Assembly (NCBI RefSeq): GCF_019890615.1
Contig: NZ_JAINVZ010000021.1
Coordinates: 62,001-126,000, forward strand
Length of the DNA stretch: 64,000 nt
Source of the DNA: Streptantibioticus parmotrematis
GTDB taxonomy: Bacteria > Actinomycetota > Actinomycetes > Streptomycetales > Streptomycetaceae
Reading direction: 5' to 3'
This document shows positions 48,846 through 59,101 of the stretch, one piece after another. Position 1 is the first letter of the stretch. Each line of letters opens with the position of its first letter. Below the pieces are notes generated by a model. That model worked only from the letters and a program-made list of their open reading frames with translations, was not told where the DNA came from and searched no databases. The translations under genes and the position numbers were made by a program.

Positions 48846-48882
48846 CCGGAGGCCCTCCGGAGGCCCTCCGGAGGCCCTCCGG
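48846..48882. repeat. 11-bp tandem repeat CCGGAGGCCCT x3
   Basis: Three exact copies (48846-48878) plus CCGG lie between oriC boxes and the dnaA terminator. They form palindromic GGAGGCCCTCC units. Confidence 0.8.
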
Positions 48883-49067
48883 CGGGCCGTCGAGGGGCCT
48901 TCGGAGGGCTTTCGGGGGCCGGAGAAGGCGGGCGGGTCCGGCAGGCTTCCGGGGTCGGAGAGGCGGCGCACCGGCACGCCTTCGGAGGCCGGAGCGGGGC
49001 CGGTGCGGCATCGCGGGGGGCGTCGGCGCGTGCGTCGGCGGCCGTCCGGGCGCAGCCCCCGAAACGC

Positions 49068-49105
49068 CGGTGGGCGTGGGGAGAACCTGCTCCCCACGCC
49101 CACCG
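49068..49105 (-). terminator. dnaA terminator
   Basis: A perfect 16-bp stem (49068-49083 with 49090-49105) with 6-nt loop AACCTG starts 27 bp past the dnaA stop and shields oriC from read-through. Confidence 0.85.
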
Positions 49106-49132
49106 ACAGGCCGGCCCCGGCGGGCCGGGCCG

Positions 49133-51103
49133 CTAGCTCTTGATGCGGTTGGTCAGCTCCGTGACCTGGTTGTAGATGGACCGCCGCTCCGCCATCAGCG
49201 CGCGGATCTTGCGGTCCGCGTGCATCACCGTCGTGTGGTCGCGGCCGCCGAACAGCGCGCCGATCTTCGGCAGCGACAGGTCCGTCAGCTCGCGGCACAG
49301 GTACATCGCGATCTGCCGCGCGGTGACCAGGACCCGGCTGCGCGAGGAGCCGCACAGGTCGTCCACCGTCAGCCCGAAGTACGCGGCCGTCTCCGCCATG
49401 ATCGCGTTGCCGGTGATCTCGGGCACCGCGTCCTCGCCGCCGGGGATCAGGTCCTTCAGGACGATCTCCGTCAACTGCAGGTCCACCGGCTGCCGGTTGA
49501 GGCTGGCGAAGGCGGTCACCCGGATCAACGCGCCTTCCAGCTCACGGATGTTGCGCGAGATCCGTGACGCGATGAACTCCAGCACCTCCGGCGGCGCGTT
49601 CAGCTGCTCCTGCACCGCCTTCTTGCGCAGGATCGCGATCCGGGTCTCCAGCTCGGGCGGCTGGACGTCGGTGATCAGGCCCCACTCGAAGCGGTTGCGC
49701 AGTCGGTCCTCCAGGGTGACCAGCTGCTTGGGCGGCCGGTCGGAGGAGAGCACGATCTGCTTGTTGGCGTTGTGCAGGGTGTTGAAGGTGTGGAAGAACT
49801 CCTCCTGCGTCGACTCCTTCTGGGCCAGGAACTGGATGTCGTCGACGAGCAGGATGTCCATCTCGCGGTAGCGCTTGCGGAAGGTGTCGCCCTTGCCATC
49901 GCGGATGGAGTTGATGAACTCGTTGGTGAACTCCTCCGAGCTGACGTACCGCACCCGGGTGCCCGGGTAGAGGCTGCGCGCGTAGTGCCCGATGGCGTGC
50001 AGCAGGTGCGTCTTGCCCAGGCCGGACTCGCCGTAGATGAACAGTGGGTTGTACGCCTTGGCCGGCGCCTCGGCGACCGCGACCGCCGCGGCGTGCGCGA
50101 AGCGGTTGGAGGCACCGATGACGAAGGTGTCGAAGAGGTACTTCGGGTTCAGCCGCGCGGTCGGCTCGCCGGGGCCCGGCGCGGGCGCCGGCTGCGCGGC
50201 CAGCGGACCGGGGGCACCGCTCGGGGCGGGCAGCGGGGGCTGCTCACCGGGGCGCACACCGCCGCCGGGGCGCTCCGGGAGCTGGTGCGCCGGGAGCTGG
50301 TGCGGCTGCGGGTAGCCGGACTGACGGCCGTAGCCGGGCTCGGCGTAGTCGTCCCGCTTGTACGCGTCGCGGTCGTCCCGCTTGTACTCGTCGCGCTTGC
50401 CGTAGTCCTTGCCGTACTCCTTGCGCGGACCGGGCGGCGTCGCGTTGCCGTACGGGTCGCGGTCGTCGTAGCCGTCGTGCAGCGGCTGCTGCCAGTCTCC
50501 GGAGTCCCCGTGCCCGCGGCCGTGCCCGTGACCGTGGTCCTGGCCGCGACCGGGTCCCTGCCCGCCAGGCCCTCCGGGGCCGGCCTGCCCGCCGCCGACC
50601 GCTCCGCCGCCGTACGGGTCGGCGCCGCCGGGGCGCGGCCAGGCGCCGGGCAGCTCGCGGCCGCCCGGGTAGTCGGGGTAGGCGCGCCGCATCGTGGGTT
50701 CGTCGTCGCCGCGCCCGTAGTCGTCGTACTCGTGCCGCTGCTCGCGACGCTGTTCGCCGTAGGACGGCGGGGCGGACGCCTGCTGGGGTACGGGGGCCGG
50801 GCGCTGCGGCGCGGGCCCCGACGCACCGGGATCGGCACTGGAGTCGACGGTGATCGCGATCCTGATCGGGCGGCCGAACTCGCGGCCCAGCCCCTCGGTG
50901 ATCACGTCCAACAGCCGGCCCTCCAGCACGCCCTTCGCGTACTCGTTGGGCGCGGCCAGCAGCGCGGTGTCGGCGACCAGGGCGAGCGCCTGGCAGGCGT
51001 TGAGCCAGCGGCGGTCCTTGGCGTCGACCCCCTGGCCGTCCGCGAGGAGCTGTTCGAGCACGCGCGGCCACACTGCGGCAAGATCGGCAGTCACATCGGC
51101 CAC
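49133..51103 (-). CDS. dnaA: Chromosomal replication initiator DnaA
   Basis: The 656-residue protein is longer than usual bacterial DnaA. Domain I is at about 1-95; domain II is a ~220-residue Gly/Pro/Asp/Tyr/Arg-rich disordered linker; domain III is AAA+ with Walker [16 protein letters not shown] (about 357-371), Walker [10 protein letters not shown] and [15 protein letters not shown]; domain IV ends in the DnaA-box reading helix ([27 protein letters not shown]). Long linkers are a Streptomyces trait. GTG 51103 gives [15 protein letters not shown], the family start. Confidence 0.97.
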   Translation of the reverse strand: MADVTADLAAVWPRVLEQLLADGQGVDAKDRRWLNACQALALVADTALLAAPNEYAKGVLEGRLLDVITEGLGREFGRPIRIAITVDSSADPGASGPAPQRPAPVPQQASAPPSYGEQRREQRHEYDDYGRGDDEPTMRRAYPDYPGGRELPGAWPRPGGADPYGGGAVGGGQAGPGGPGGQGPGRGQDHGHGHGRGHGDSGDWQQPLHDGYDDRDPYGNATPPGPRKEYGKDYGKRDEYKRDDRDAYKRDDYAEPGYGRQSGYPQPHQLPAHQLPERPGGGVRPGEQPPLPAPSGAPGPLAAQPAPAPGPGEPTARLNPKYLFDTFVIGASNRFAHAAAVAVAEAPAKAYNPLFIYGESGLGKTHLLHAIGHYARSLYPGTRVRYVSSEEFTNEFINSIRDGKGDTFRKRYREMDILLVDDIQFLAQKESTQEEFFHTFNTLHNANKQIVLSSDRPPKQLVTLEDRLRNRFEWGLITDVQPPELETRIAILRKKAVQEQLNAPPEVLEFIASRISRNIRELEGALIRVTAFASLNRQPVDLQLTEIVLKDLIPGGEDAVPEITGNAIMAETAAYFGLTVDDLCGSSRSRVLVTARQIAMYLCRELTDLSLPKIGALFGGRDHTTVMHADRKIRALMAERRSIYNQVTELTNRIKS

Positions 51104-51602
51104 AGTGCACGCTCTCTCGATCGGTCGGTGGGGTGGGCGGTCGGCTCTCGGTCGGAGCGGGCACCGGCTCCGCCCCTGGTACCCGGGCGTCCCCGGCCTC
51201 CCACGAAGGTGTGATTCCTGGGGTGTGCGGGAAAGATGCCGGGTTGGGCCGGAGTCACCTGGGTTCGGCCACGGTAGTCAGCGCCGCATACGTGGTTCAA
51301 GTCGTTGTCCACAGGGTGTGTACAAATGTGCCATGCCCGGGCGGGCTCTGGTTCCGTGGGAGGGGTCGGCGCGTCGCGGCTCCGGCGCGGTTTGACCGGA
51401 TGGCGTAGCCCCGCGTACCGTGGCGAGGTCGAGTTGTCGATGGCTGCTGCCGCCTGCCTTACGAAGGGCACAGACCACCTCGAGTGGCTGGATCAGCGGT
51501 GCACCTAGGGCGTATCGCGAGACTTCGTGGGCGCACGGTGACAGCCAAGCGACGCCCCACGCCCGTCTCGACCGAGACGACAAGCATTCCTGGAGTCCCC
51601 GA
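51104..51602. promoter_or_regulatory. Divergent dnaA / rpmH promoter region
   Basis: About 500 bp without a gene. A perfect-consensus TTGTCCACA box lies at 51305-51313, in a locally AT-rich spot (GTGTGTACAAATGTGCC follows), consistent with autoregulation of dnaA. The rpmH leader occupies the right end. No -10/-35 boxes are assigned. Confidence 0.6.
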
Positions 51603-51740
51603 GTGAGCAAGCGCACCTTCCAGCCGAACAACCGCCGCCGCGCGAAGACCCACGGCTTCCGGCTGCGCATGCGCACCCGTGCCGGTCGCGCCATCCTCGC
51701 GTCGCGCCGCAGCAAGGGCCGCGCGCGCCTGTCCGCCTGA
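51603..51740 (+). CDS. rpmH: Ribosomal protein L34
   Basis: The 45-residue basic protein starts [20 protein letters not shown] and ends SKGRARLSA, the full conserved L34 sequence. GTG 51603 with GGAG upstream. It starts the rpmH-rnpA-yidD-yidC-jag-rsmG run. Confidence 0.97.
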   Translation: MSKRTFQPNNRRRAKTHGFRLRMRTRAGRAILASRRSKGRARLSA

Positions 51741-51758
51741 GTTCGCACGGGTCATGCT

Positions 51759-52136
51759 GTGCTGCCCACCGAGAACCGGCTGAGGCGGCGCCAGGACTTC
51801 GCGACCGCGGTACGACGCGGGCGCCGGGCCGGACGCCCGCTGCTCGTCGTGCACCTGCGAGAAGGTCAGACCACGGACCCGCACGCTGCGGGGGGGAGTG
51901 CTCCCCCGGCGCGTGCGGGTTTCGTCGTGAGCAAGGCCGTCGGTGGTGCCGTCCAGCGCAACCTGGTCAAGCGGCGCCTGCGGCATCTCGTGCGCGATCG
52001 GCTCTCCGTGCTGCCCGCGGGTAGCCTGGTGGTGGTACGGGCACTGCCAGGCGCCGGTACCGCGGATCACACAGCCCTGGCCCGCGACCTGGACGCCGCA
52101 CTGCGGCGGCTACTGGGGGGAGGGGGCGTGAAGTGA
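51759..52136 (+). CDS. rnpA: Ribonuclease P protein component
   Basis: The 125-residue basic protein begins [20 protein letters not shown]. The RNR-type motif [20 protein letters not shown] (about 62-81) binds pre-tRNA and RNase P RNA. It supports 5' maturation of tRNAs. GTG 51759; its stop overlaps the yidD start (GTGA). Confidence 0.95.
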   Translation: MLPTENRLRRRQDFATAVRRGRRAGRPLLVVHLREGQTTDPHAAGGSAPPARAGFVVSKAVGGAVQRNLVKRRLRHLVRDRLSVLPAGSLVVVRALPGAGTADHTALARDLDAALRRLLGGGGVK

Positions 52137-52465
52137 AGTATCCGTTGATGTGGCTGATCAAGCTGTACCAGTGGACCATCAGCCCGCTCCTCGGGCCGGT
52201 CTGCAAGTACTACCCCTCCTGTTCCCACTACGGGTACCAGGCCATCGCCACGCACGGGGCGGTGAAGGGCACGGCCCTGACCGTCTGGCGCGTCCTGCGA
52301 TGCAACCCGTGGTCCCTCGGCGGCGTGGATCACGTGCCGCCCCGCAAACGCCCGCCGTGGCACGCTCGGCTTCGCCAAGCCCTGCGGAAGACCCCCAGCG
52401 GCCAGCCGGCCGCTGACGCCGACCGGGCCGCCGAGACCCAGCCCACTGCCCAAGGAGCCTGTTAA
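52133..52465 (+). CDS. yidD: Membrane protein insertion efficiency factor YidD
   Basis: The 110 residues have the YidD core: [20 protein letters not shown], then [11 protein letters not shown], and [17 protein letters not shown]. The C-terminal ~40 residues are an unconserved Ala/Pro-rich tail. It assists YidC. Overlaps rnpA; yidC starts at the next base after its stop. Confidence 0.94.
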   Translation: MKYPLMWLIKLYQWTISPLLGPVCKYYPSCSHYGYQAIATHGAVKGTALTVWRVLRCNPWSLGGVDHVPPRKRPPWHARLRQALRKTPSGQPAADADRAAETQPTAQGAC

Positions 52466-53665
52466 GTGGGAACGATTCTGAGTCCCCTCTACACCGCTGT
52501 TTCCTGGATCATCGTCCAGTTCCACTCGCTGTACAGCCTGGTCTTCGATCCGGACAGCGGCTGGGCGTGGGGGCTGTCCATCGTCTCGCTGGTGGTGCTG
52601 ATCCGCATCTGCCTGATCCCGCTGTTCGTCAAGCAGATCAAGGCGACGCGGAACATGCAGGTGCTCCAGCCGAAGATGAAGGCGATCCAGGAGCGCTACA
52701 AGAACGACAAGCAGCGCCAGTCCGAAGAGATGATGAAGCTGTACCGGGAGTCGGGTACCAACCCGCTCTCGAGCTGCTTGCCGATCATCGTCCAGTCGCC
52801 GTTCTTCATGTCGCTGTACGGCGTGCTGCACAACATCGCCAGCGGTCACCAGGTCGGCGTGATCCACGCGAACCTGCTGGACAGCGCGCGTAAGGCGCAC
52901 ATCTTCGGTGCCCCGCTGTCGGTCAAGTTCACCGACAGCGCCAGCAAGATCACCTCGCTCGGCGCCTCGGCGACCGATGTGCGGATCGTCACGATCGTCA
53001 TGATCATCCTGATGTCGGCGTCGCAGTTCTACACTCAGCGCCAGCTGATGACCAAGAACGTCGACATGACGGTGAAGACGCCGTTCATGCAGCAGCAGAA
53101 GATGCTGATGTACGTCTTCCCCGTGATGTTCGCCGTCTTCGGCATCAACTTCCCCGTCGGTGTCCTGGTCTACTGGCTGACCACCAACGTGTGGACCATG
53201 GGTCAGCAGATGGTCGTCATCCGCCGCAACCCCACCCCGGGCAGCATCGCGTTCAAGGAGCGCCAGGAGCGCCTGAAGGCCAAGGGCAAGCTGGACGAGG
53301 AGCCGGCCGCCAAGGCCCGCACCGCCGAGGGCGGCCAGCCGGTCCGCCGCCAGCAGCCGAAGCGGCAGACCAAGGCCCAGCGCCAGCACACCGGCGGTGC
53401 CGCCGGCACGACCGGTGCGGCCTCCTCCGTGGACTCGTCCGGATCCGGTGGCTCGACCGCCGCGTCCTCCGGCTCGTCCGACTCCTCGGCCTCTGGTTCC
53501 GACTCGGGTTCCGCCTCCGCCGACGGAGCCGGGACGAAGAAGGAGACTCCGGCCAAGGACGCCCCTGCCAAGGGCGCGGCCAAGCCGGGGAAGTCCTCGG
53601 GCGGCACCAAGGCCGGGCCGCAGCGCAAGGGCCAGCAGCGGCCCAAGCACCCGTCGAAGAAGTAG
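52466..53665 (+). CDS. yidC: Membrane protein insertase YidC
   Basis: The 399-residue Oxa1/Alb3/YidC-type protein has five main hydrophobic segments in the first ~270 residues, with conserved [15 protein letters not shown] and [19 protein letters not shown]. The Ser/Gly/Lys-rich cytoplasmic tail (about 285-399) contains [10 protein letters not shown] and a terminal basic cluster, typical of ribosome-binding tails. GTG 52466 follows the yidD stop without a gap. Confidence 0.95.
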   Translation: MGTILSPLYTAVSWIIVQFHSLYSLVFDPDSGWAWGLSIVSLVVLIRICLIPLFVKQIKATRNMQVLQPKMKAIQERYKNDKQRQSEEMMKLYRESGTNPLSSCLPIIVQSPFFMSLYGVLHNIASGHQVGVIHANLLDSARKAHIFGAPLSVKFTDSASKITSLGASATDVRIVTIVMIILMSASQFYTQRQLMTKNVDMTVKTPFMQQQKMLMYVFPVMFAVFGINFPVGVLVYWLTTNVWTMGQQMVVIRRNPTPGSIAFKERQERLKAKGKLDEEPAAKARTAEGGQPVRRQQPKRQTKAQRQHTGGAAGTTGAASSVDSSGSGGSTAASSGSSDSSASGSDSGSASADGAGTKKETPAKDAPAKGAAKPGKSSGGTKAGPQRKGQQRPKHPSKK

Positions 53666-53788
53666 TCCGCGGCGCTCCAGCCCCGCCGCGCGGCGCCCGT
53701 GGTACGGCGTCCGGTGGTACAGCGCACGCACGCAGGATCCGGGCGCCGGATCCGCAGCACGGATCCGCATATGGATAGGAGTCCATCC

Positions 53789-54295
53789 GTGACGGAAGGC
53801 AACACCCCCGTCGTCGAGGGCGAGGACGCCCTGACCCGCCTGGAGCAGGAAGGCGAGATCGCCGCCGACTACCTCGAAGGGCTGCTGGACATCGCCGACC
53901 TCGACGGTGACATCGACATGGACGTCGAGGGCGATCGGGCCGCCGTCTCGATCGTCGGTGACTCGGGCCGCGACCTGCAGAAGCTGGTCGGCCGGGACGG
54001 CGAGGTGCTGGAGGCGCTCCAGGAGCTGACCCGTCTCGCGGTGCACCGGGAGACCGGCGACCGCAGCCGCCTGATGCTGGACATCGGCGGATTCCGGGCC
54101 CGTAAGCGCGCCGAGCTGACGGAGCTGGGCACCAAGGCGGCCCAGGACGCCAAGACCTCCGGTGAGCCGGTCAAGCTGCGGCCGATGACCCCGTTCGAAC
54201 GCAAGGTCGTGCACGACGCGGTGGCGGCGGCCGGGCTGCGCAGCGAGTCGGAGGGCGAGGAGCCCCAGCGCAGGGTGGTCGTCCTACCGGCCTGA
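53789..54295 (+). CDS. jag: Jag/KhpB R3H-domain RNA-binding protein
   Basis: The 168 residues have an acidic N-terminus, a KH-like domain (about 35-100, including VGRDGEVLEALQELTRLAV) and an R3H domain (about 105-155, KLRPMTPFERKVVHDAV). The protein binds RNA and is linked in other bacteria to cell elongation and division. GTG 53789 has AGGAG seven bases before it; 53699 would add 30 residues encoded by a GGATCC-rich leader. Confidence 0.9.
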   Translation: MTEGNTPVVEGEDALTRLEQEGEIAADYLEGLLDIADLDGDIDMDVEGDRAAVSIVGDSGRDLQKLVGRDGEVLEALQELTRLAVHRETGDRSRLMLDIGGFRARKRAELTELGTKAAQDAKTSGEPVKLRPMTPFERKVVHDAVAAAGLRSESEGEEPQRRVVVLPA

Positions 54296-54341
54296 CCGCG
54301 GTAGGTGGGGCCCGCCCCGGCTCCGTTCCTCATGTGAATTC

Positions 54342-54401
54342 CTCCAGGCCCCGCCTGCGGTTCGGGAAGGCTCCCGACCATGACGCAGGCGGGGCCTGGA
54401 G
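54342..54401 (+). terminator. Hairpin between jag and rsmG
   Basis: A perfect 17-bp stem (CTCCAGGCCCCGCCTGC with its complement at 54385-54401) and 26-nt loop lie between the two genes. It may separate or attenuate transcription within the cluster. Confidence 0.65.
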
Positions 54402-54464
54402 CTGTCAGCCTGGTAGTGAGCGGATTCCTCCACTGCGATCCGCCGTAACCGAAGGGACGTCCCC

Positions 54465-55199
54465 GTGACGGAGGCAGCAGCCGAGCTTCCCCCCGCACCC
54501 GAGCAGGCGCGCGAGATCTTCGGCGATCGGTTCGCCGACGCCGTGCGGTACGCCGAGCTGCTCGCCGACGCCGGGGTGCGCCGGGGACTGATCGGGCCCC
54601 GCGAGGTGCCCCGGCTGTGGGAGCGCCACCTGCTGAACTGCGCCGTGCTCTCCGACGTGGTGCCGGACGGGGTCTCGGTGTGCGACGTCGGCTCCGGCGC
54701 CGGTCTGCCGGGCATTCCGCTGGCGCTGGCCAGGGGCGACCTGCGGATCACCCTGCTGGAACCGCTCCTGCGCCGCACGACCTTTCTGGAGGAGGTCGTC
54801 TCCCTGCTCGGGCTGGACAACGTCGAGGTGGTGCGGGGCCGTGCCGAGGAGATGATCGGCCATCTGCCGCAGGTGGACGTGGTCACGGCCCGCGCGGTCG
54901 CTCCGCTGGACCGGCTGGCCGGCTGGGGTCTGCCGCTGCTGCGGCCGCATGGCGAGATGCTCGCGCTGAAGGGCGACACCGCGGAAGAGGAGCTGAAGGC
55001 GGCGCGTGCGGCGCTGGATCGGCTCGGCGCGGTGGACACCGGTGTGGTCCTGGCGGGCTCCGGCCTGGTCGATCCCCCGTCAACTGTCGTGCGCGTACTG
55101 GTCGGTGAGAGCCCTGGTGGCGTTCGGGCGGCCACACGGCGTGCCAAGGCCGCCCGCGCGAACCGCCCGGTGCGCAGCGGCAACCGTCACCGCCGCTGA
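54465..55199 (+). CDS. rsmG: 16S rRNA (guanine527-N7)-methyltransferase RsmG
   Basis: The 244-residue AdoMet methyltransferase has motif [17 protein letters not shown] (about 73-88), [11 protein letters not shown] and [11 protein letters not shown]. Loss of RsmG gives low-level streptomycin resistance and, in Streptomyces, raised antibiotic production. A basic C-terminal tail ([20 protein letters not shown]) extends it. GTG 54465. Confidence 0.95.
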   Translation: MTEAAAELPPAPEQAREIFGDRFADAVRYAELLADAGVRRGLIGPREVPRLWERHLLNCAVLSDVVPDGVSVCDVGSGAGLPGIPLALARGDLRITLLEPLLRRTTFLEEVVSLLGLDNVEVVRGRAEEMIGHLPQVDVVTARAVAPLDRLAGWGLPLLRPHGEMLALKGDTAEEELKAARAALDRLGAVDTGVVLAGSGLVDPPSTVVRVLVGESPGGVRAATRRAKAARANRPVRSGNRHRR

Positions 55200-55374
55200 C
55201 CCGGTTACCGCGATCGCCACCATCGCTGACTCGGTGGCCGCGAGCGCGACCTTTGCTGACGCGGTGGTTGAGCCGCGACCGGCTCCGCGCGGGCCTGGCT
55301 GTGCTCCATACAAACGGCCAAACCTACATATTTCGGAGTGTCGTGGAGTAAGCGGGCGCCGCCCTGTGCATCGT

Positions 55375-55388
55375 GTTTCACGTGAAAC
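55375..55388. other. parS site upstream of parA
   Basis: Perfect GTTTCACGTGAAAC in the rsmG-parA gap, about 6 kb from oriC. It may also influence parA transcription through ParB binding. Confidence 0.93.
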
Positions 55389-55471
55389 GTCGCTCCTTGC
55401 TGCCAGGAATCCTCAGTCGTGGCTGCGCCGCGGCCGAAGCGCGCTCGCGTAAGCCCAACCAGGTGACGGAT

Positions 55472-55498
55472 CTATCCACAAACGCAGATTCATCCACA
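55472..55498. promoter_or_regulatory. Two DnaA-box-like sites before parA
   Basis: CTATCCACA (55472-55480) and TCATCCACA (55490-55498) differ from consensus in the first two or three bases and lie 35-60 bp before the chosen parA start. They could couple parAB expression to DnaA level; this is inference. Confidence 0.4.
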
Positions 55499-55534
55499 GG
55501 AGACCGGACCTCACTGGTTCACAACCCGGAAAGC

Positions 55535-56632
55535 ATGGCAGGCTCTTCGCATCACGAGCTTGCAGTCGAGGAGAGTGAACCCTTGCGGTCCGACGCCAAT
55601 GCCGCGGGACCGATGACCGACCCGGTCCCCGGCCCCCGTAGCGAATCGACAGGGGGCGATGTTTCACGTGAAACGCTGCCCCCCATGGACGACACCCCGA
55701 TCGGCCGGGCCGCCCAACTGGCCGTGGAGGCGCTGGGACGGGCCGGAGAAGGCCTCCCCCGCCCGGACCAGACCCGAGTGATGGTGGTCGCCAACCAGAA
55801 GGGCGGGGTCGGCAAGACCACGACCACGGTGAACCTCGCCGCCTCGCTCGCTCTGCACGGCGGCCGGGTCCTCGTGGTCGACCTGGACCCCCAGGGCAAC
55901 GCGTCCACCGCGCTGGGCATTGACCACCACGCCGAAGTGCCGTCCATCTACGACGTGTTGGTGGAAGGCAAGCCGCTGTCCGACGTGGTCCAGCCGGTCC
56001 ATGACGTCGAAGGCCTCTTCTGCGCGCCCGCCACCATCGACCTGGCCGGCGCCGAGATCGAGTTGGTCTCCCTGGTGGCCCGTGAGAGCCGCCTTCAGCG
56101 TGCCATCGAGGCGTACGAACAACCGCTGGACTACATCCTCATCGACTGCCCGCCCTCCCTCGGCCTGTTGACGGTCAACGCGCTGGTCGCCGGTGCCGAA
56201 GTGCTGATCCCCATCCAGTGCGAGTACTACGCGCTGGAGGGACTGGGTCAGCTCCTGCGGAACGTCGACCTCGTACGTGGCCACCTCAATCCGAAGCTGC
56301 ACGTCTCGACCATCCTGCTGACCATGTACGACGGCCGTACCCGGCTCGCCGCCCAGGTCGCGGAAGAGGTCCGCAGCCACTTCGGTGCCGAGGTGCTGCG
56401 CACCAGCATCCCGCGCTCGGTCCGCATTTCCGAGGCGCCCAGCTACGGGCAGACGGTGCTGACCTACGACCCGGGCTCCAGTGGCGCGCTGTCCTACCTG
56501 GAGGCGGCGCGTGAGATGGCACTGCGGGGAGCCGGCGGCGGACTCAACGTCGAATACGACGGCCAGGACGCGCACATCGCTCGCCAGAACAATGAGTACG
56601 GCCAGCACAGCATGTCGGAGGGGATCAAGTGA
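55535..56632 (+). CDS. parA: Chromosome-partitioning ATPase ParA
   Basis: The 365 residues comprise a disordered N-terminus of ~80 residues and a ParA/Soj ATPase with the deviant Walker A KGGVGKTT (89-96), Walker A' DLDPQGNAS and [10 protein letters not shown]. It drives segregation of ParB-parS complexes during sporulation septation and anchors them at the tip. ATG 55535 is favoured; the frame is open back to 55373 but would start inside a parS site. A further parS (55661-55674) is read as VSRET at 43-47. parB overlaps by four bases. Confidence 0.93.
   Translation: MAGSSHHELAVEESEPLRSDANAAGPMTDPVPGPRSESTGGDVSRETLPPMDDTPIGRAAQLAVEALGRAGEGLPRPDQTRVMVVANQKGGVGKTTTTVNLAASLALHGGRVLVVDLDPQGNASTALGIDHHAEVPSIYDVLVEGKPLSDVVQPVHDVEGLFCAPATIDLAGAEIELVSLVARESRLQRAIEAYEQPLDYILIDCPPSLGLLTVNALVAGAEVLIPIQCEYYALEGLGQLLRNVDLVRGHLNPKLHVSTILLTMYDGRTRLAAQVAEEVRSHFGAEVLRTSIPRSVRISEAPSYGQTVLTYDPGSSGALSYLEAAREMALRGAGGGLNVEYDGQDAHIARQNNEYGQHSMSEGIK
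55661..55674. other. parS site inside parA
   Basis: Perfect GTTTCACGTGAAAC, encoding Val-Ser-Arg-Glu-Thr in the non-conserved N-terminal part of ParA. Confidence 0.93.
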
Positions 56633-57759
56633 GCGAGCGACGCAGGGGATTGGGCCGAGGGCTCGGTGCCTTGATCCCCGCAGCACCGAGCGGCGACAAG
56701 TCCGCGGCCAAGGGGGCGGGAAACACCTCGCCGTCGGCCGTGCCGGTGCTGACCCAGGAACGCGGCGTCGCGGCGGCCAAGGTCGCCGGTCTGCCGGACC
56801 ACGGTGACCGGGCGGTCTCCCCTGTGGTGGACATCCCTGTTTCACGTGAAACAGAGCCGGCGGTGTCGTCGACCTCGGAATCGATGGCCCCGGTCGCCGG
56901 TGCCCACTTCGCCGAGCTGCCGATCGACGCGATCAAGCCCAATCCTCGCCAGCCGCGTGACGTCTTCGACGAGGACGCCTTGGCCGAGCTGGTGACCTCC
57001 ATCAAGGAGGTGGGCCTGCTCCAGCCGGTCGTGGTGCGCCAGACCGGGCCGTCCGCGTACGAACTCATCATGGGTGAGCGCCGCTGGCGTGCCTGCCGTG
57101 AGAGCGGTCTGACGCGGATCCCGGCGATCGTCCGCGCCACCGACGACGAGAAGCTGCTCCTCGACGCGCTGCTGGAGAACCTGCACCGCGCGCAGCTGAA
57201 CCCACTGGAAGAAGCCGCGGCCTACGACCAGCTGCTCCAGGACTTCAAGTGCACCCATGAGGAGCTGGCCGACCGCATCGGACGGTCCCGCTCCCAGGTC
57301 TCCAACACGCTGCGGCTGCTGAAGCTCTCCGCTCCGGTCCAGCGCCGGGTGGCAGCGGGCGTGCTGTCCGCCGGACACGCCCGCGCGCTGCTCGCGCTGG
57401 ACGACGTCCAGGAGCAGGACCGCCTGGCGCAGCGCATCGTGGCCGAAGGGCTGTCGGTGCGCTCCGTCGAGGAGATCGTCACCTTGATGGCGTCGGAACC
57501 GAGCGCGGCGAAGAAGTCGAAGGGGCCACGTGCGGGTCGTCGGTTGTCGCCCGCCCTCAGCGACCTCGCCTCGCGGCTGTCGGACCGCTTCGACACCCGG
57601 GTGAAGGTGGACCTGGGACAGCGCAAGGGAAAGATCGTCGTCGAGTTCGCGTCGATAGAGGATCTGGAGCGCATTCTCGGCACCATCGCCCCGGGAGAGG
57701 GGCGGGTTCTGGAACAGAGCCTTGCCGAGGCCGGGTCGGAGTCTGACGCGGAGGCGTGA
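56629..57759 (+). CDS. parB: Chromosome-partitioning CTPase/DNA-binding protein ParB
   Basis: The 376-residue protein has a ParB/Srx CTPase domain (about 95-190) with [18 protein letters not shown] and the CTP-binding [10 protein letters not shown], the HTH ([20 protein letters not shown], about 215-235) that reads parS, and a C-terminal dimerisation domain. It loads at parS and spreads to form the segregation complex. GTG 56629 overlaps the parA stop. It contains a parS site in its own N-terminal linker. Confidence 0.96.
   Translation: MSERRRGLGRGLGALIPAAPSGDKSAAKGAGNTSPSAVPVLTQERGVAAAKVAGLPDHGDRAVSPVVDIPVSRETEPAVSSTSESMAPVAGAHFAELPIDAIKPNPRQPRDVFDEDALAELVTSIKEVGLLQPVVVRQTGPSAYELIMGERRWRACRESGLTRIPAIVRATDDEKLLLDALLENLHRAQLNPLEEAAAYDQLLQDFKCTHEELADRIGRSRSQVSNTLRLLKLSAPVQRRVAAGVLSAGHARALLALDDVQEQDRLAQRIVAEGLSVRSVEEIVTLMASEPSAAKKSKGPRAGRRLSPALSDLASRLSDRFDTRVKVDLGQRKGKIVVEFASIEDLERILGTIAPGEGRVLEQSLAEAGSESDAEA
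56839..56852. other. parS site inside parB
   Basis: Perfect GTTTCACGTGAAAC, read as VSRET at about residues 71-75 of ParB. Confidence 0.93.
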
Positions 57760-57794
57760 GGCTGCGCCCGGCGACTGACGGTCGCCGGGTGGAG

Positions 57795-57844
57795 AGTGAA
57801 GGGCGGTTGGTGTTCCCCGCGGGGAACACCAACCGCCCTTCACT
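57795..57844. terminator. parB terminator: 50-bp perfect palindrome
   Basis: All 25 bases of each arm pair, centred at 57819/57820 on GGTGTTCCCC|GGGGAACACC-type sequence (hairpin loop must open at the centre). It starts 36 bp after the parB stop and should block transcription both ways. Confidence 0.85.
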
Positions 57845-58013
57845 CGTCCTGGGACGGGTTGGCTGCCGGCTTCCCGCGGTCCCGGGAGTCTCGGTGTCCG
57901 AGTGGTCTCGGCCCGGTTACGATGCGGATGGGTAGGGCGCATCCCCGCGCTCGCTCCGGTGCGTCACCAGCGCGGCCGGGGCGCTCGGACACACAGAGAT
58001 GAGGTCTGGACCC

Positions 58014-58631
58014 ATGGGCCGCCGACTCGTTCCGCTCACTCTGGACAACCTCTCCGACCTGCCCAAGCGCTGCCGCGCCTGCGTCTACTGGGAACTCGAT
58101 CCCGTCAGCGGCGAGGCAGCTGCCCAGGCCGGAAAGCCGGAGCTGGAGAAGGAGGCCTGGATCTCCGCCGTGCTCCTCGAATGGGGATCGTGCGGCCGGG
58201 TGGTCTACGTGGACGACGTCCCGGCCGGCTTCGTGCTCTACGCCCCGCCCGCCTACGTGCCGCGTGCGACGGCGTTCCCCACGAGCCCGGTCTCGCCGGA
58301 TGCCGTGCAGTTGATGACCTCGCGGATTCTGCCGGGCTACCAGGGGCAGGGCCTGGGACGGGTGCTGGTGCAGACGGTGGCCAAGGACCTTGTCCGGCGT
58401 GGCTTCAAGGCCATTGAGGCGTTCGGCGACGCCCGCTGGGAGGAGCCCGCGTGCCTGCTGCCCGCCGACCACCTGACGGCGGTGGGCTTCAAGACGGTGC
58501 GACCGCATCCTCGCTATCCGCGGTTGCGCCTCGATCTGCGGTCGACTCTGTCGTGGAAGGAGGACGTCGAGATGGCCATCGACCGCCTCCTGGGTGCCGT
58601 GCAGAAGGAGCCGGCACTGCGCCCGCTGTAG
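58014..58631 (+). CDS. GNAT-family N-acetyltransferase
   Basis: The 205-residue protein starts MGRRLVPLTLDNLSDLPKRC. The acetyl-CoA loop is in ILPGYQGQGLGRVLVQTV (about 105-122), preceded by a substrate half with conserved RACVYWELDP. Substrate is unknown. The gene is regularly found after parB in Streptomyces. ATG 58014 has GAGGTCTGG upstream; ATG 57999 is an alternative. Confidence 0.88.
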   Translation: MGRRLVPLTLDNLSDLPKRCRACVYWELDPVSGEAAAQAGKPELEKEAWISAVLLEWGSCGRVVYVDDVPAGFVLYAPPAYVPRATAFPTSPVSPDAVQLMTSRILPGYQGQGLGRVLVQTVAKDLVRRGFKAIEAFGDARWEEPACLLPADHLTAVGFKTVRPHPRYPRLRLDLRSTLSWKEDVEMAIDRLLGAVQKEPALRPL

Positions 58632-58664
58632 AAGGCGCCGCACGCTTCGGCGACCTGAGACGCG

Positions 58665-58695
58665 AACAGGCCCACCCGCGAGGGGTGGGCCTGTT
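58665..58695. terminator. Hairpin between GNAT and trxA genes
   Basis: A 13-bp stem (AACAGGCCCACCC / GGGTGGGCCTGTT) with 5-nt loop sits between convergent genes and partly overlaps a parS site. Confidence 0.75.
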
Positions 58696-58706
58696 TCACG
58701 TGAAAC
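58693..58706. other. parS site between GNAT and trxA genes
   Basis: Perfect GTTTCACGTGAAAC in the convergent gap, sharing three bases with the terminator stem. Confidence 0.93.
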
Positions 58707-58716
58707 AGCGCGTCGG

Positions 58717-59040
58717 TCAGCCGATGAAGTCGCTGAGGTCGCGCTCGAGGGCGGCCTTCGGCTTGGCGCCGACGATCGTCTTCACGACGTCGCCGCCCTT
58801 GTAGACGTTGAGCATCGGGATCGACAGCACGCCGTACTTGGCCGCCGTTTCCGGGTTCTGGTCGATGTTGATCTTGACGATCTCGAGCTTCTCGCCGTGC
58901 TCGGCGGCGATGGCCTCCAGCGACGGAGCGATCTGGCGGCACGGACCGCACCAGTCGGCCCAGAAGTCGACGAGCACGGGCTTGTCGCTCTTGAGGACGT
59001 CCTCCTCGAACGTCGCGTCGGTCACGGCCTTGAGCGCCAT
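58717..59040 (-). CDS. trxA: Thioredoxin
   Basis: The 107-residue protein has active site WCGPC (30-34) and cis-proline in SIPML. It is the cytoplasmic disulfide reductant, recharged by TrxB encoded just upstream. ATG 59040 has GAGGAGAAAG before it; 59046 adds two residues. Confidence 0.96.
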   Translation of the reverse strand: MALKAVTDATFEEDVLKSDKPVLVDFWADWCGPCRQIAPSLEAIAAEHGEKLEIVKINIDQNPETAAKYGVLSIPMLNVYKGGDVVKTIVGAKPKAALERDLSDFIG

Positions 59041-59101
59041 GGTCACTTTCTCCTCTGGTTGTGCGGTGCGGGGGACGGTGGGTGGGTCAGGCGACGGTTG
59101 G

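Noticed and set aside
48489-49143. Open frames within oriC
   Set aside because: They overlap the DnaA-box arrays and the dnaA terminator and are compositional artefacts.
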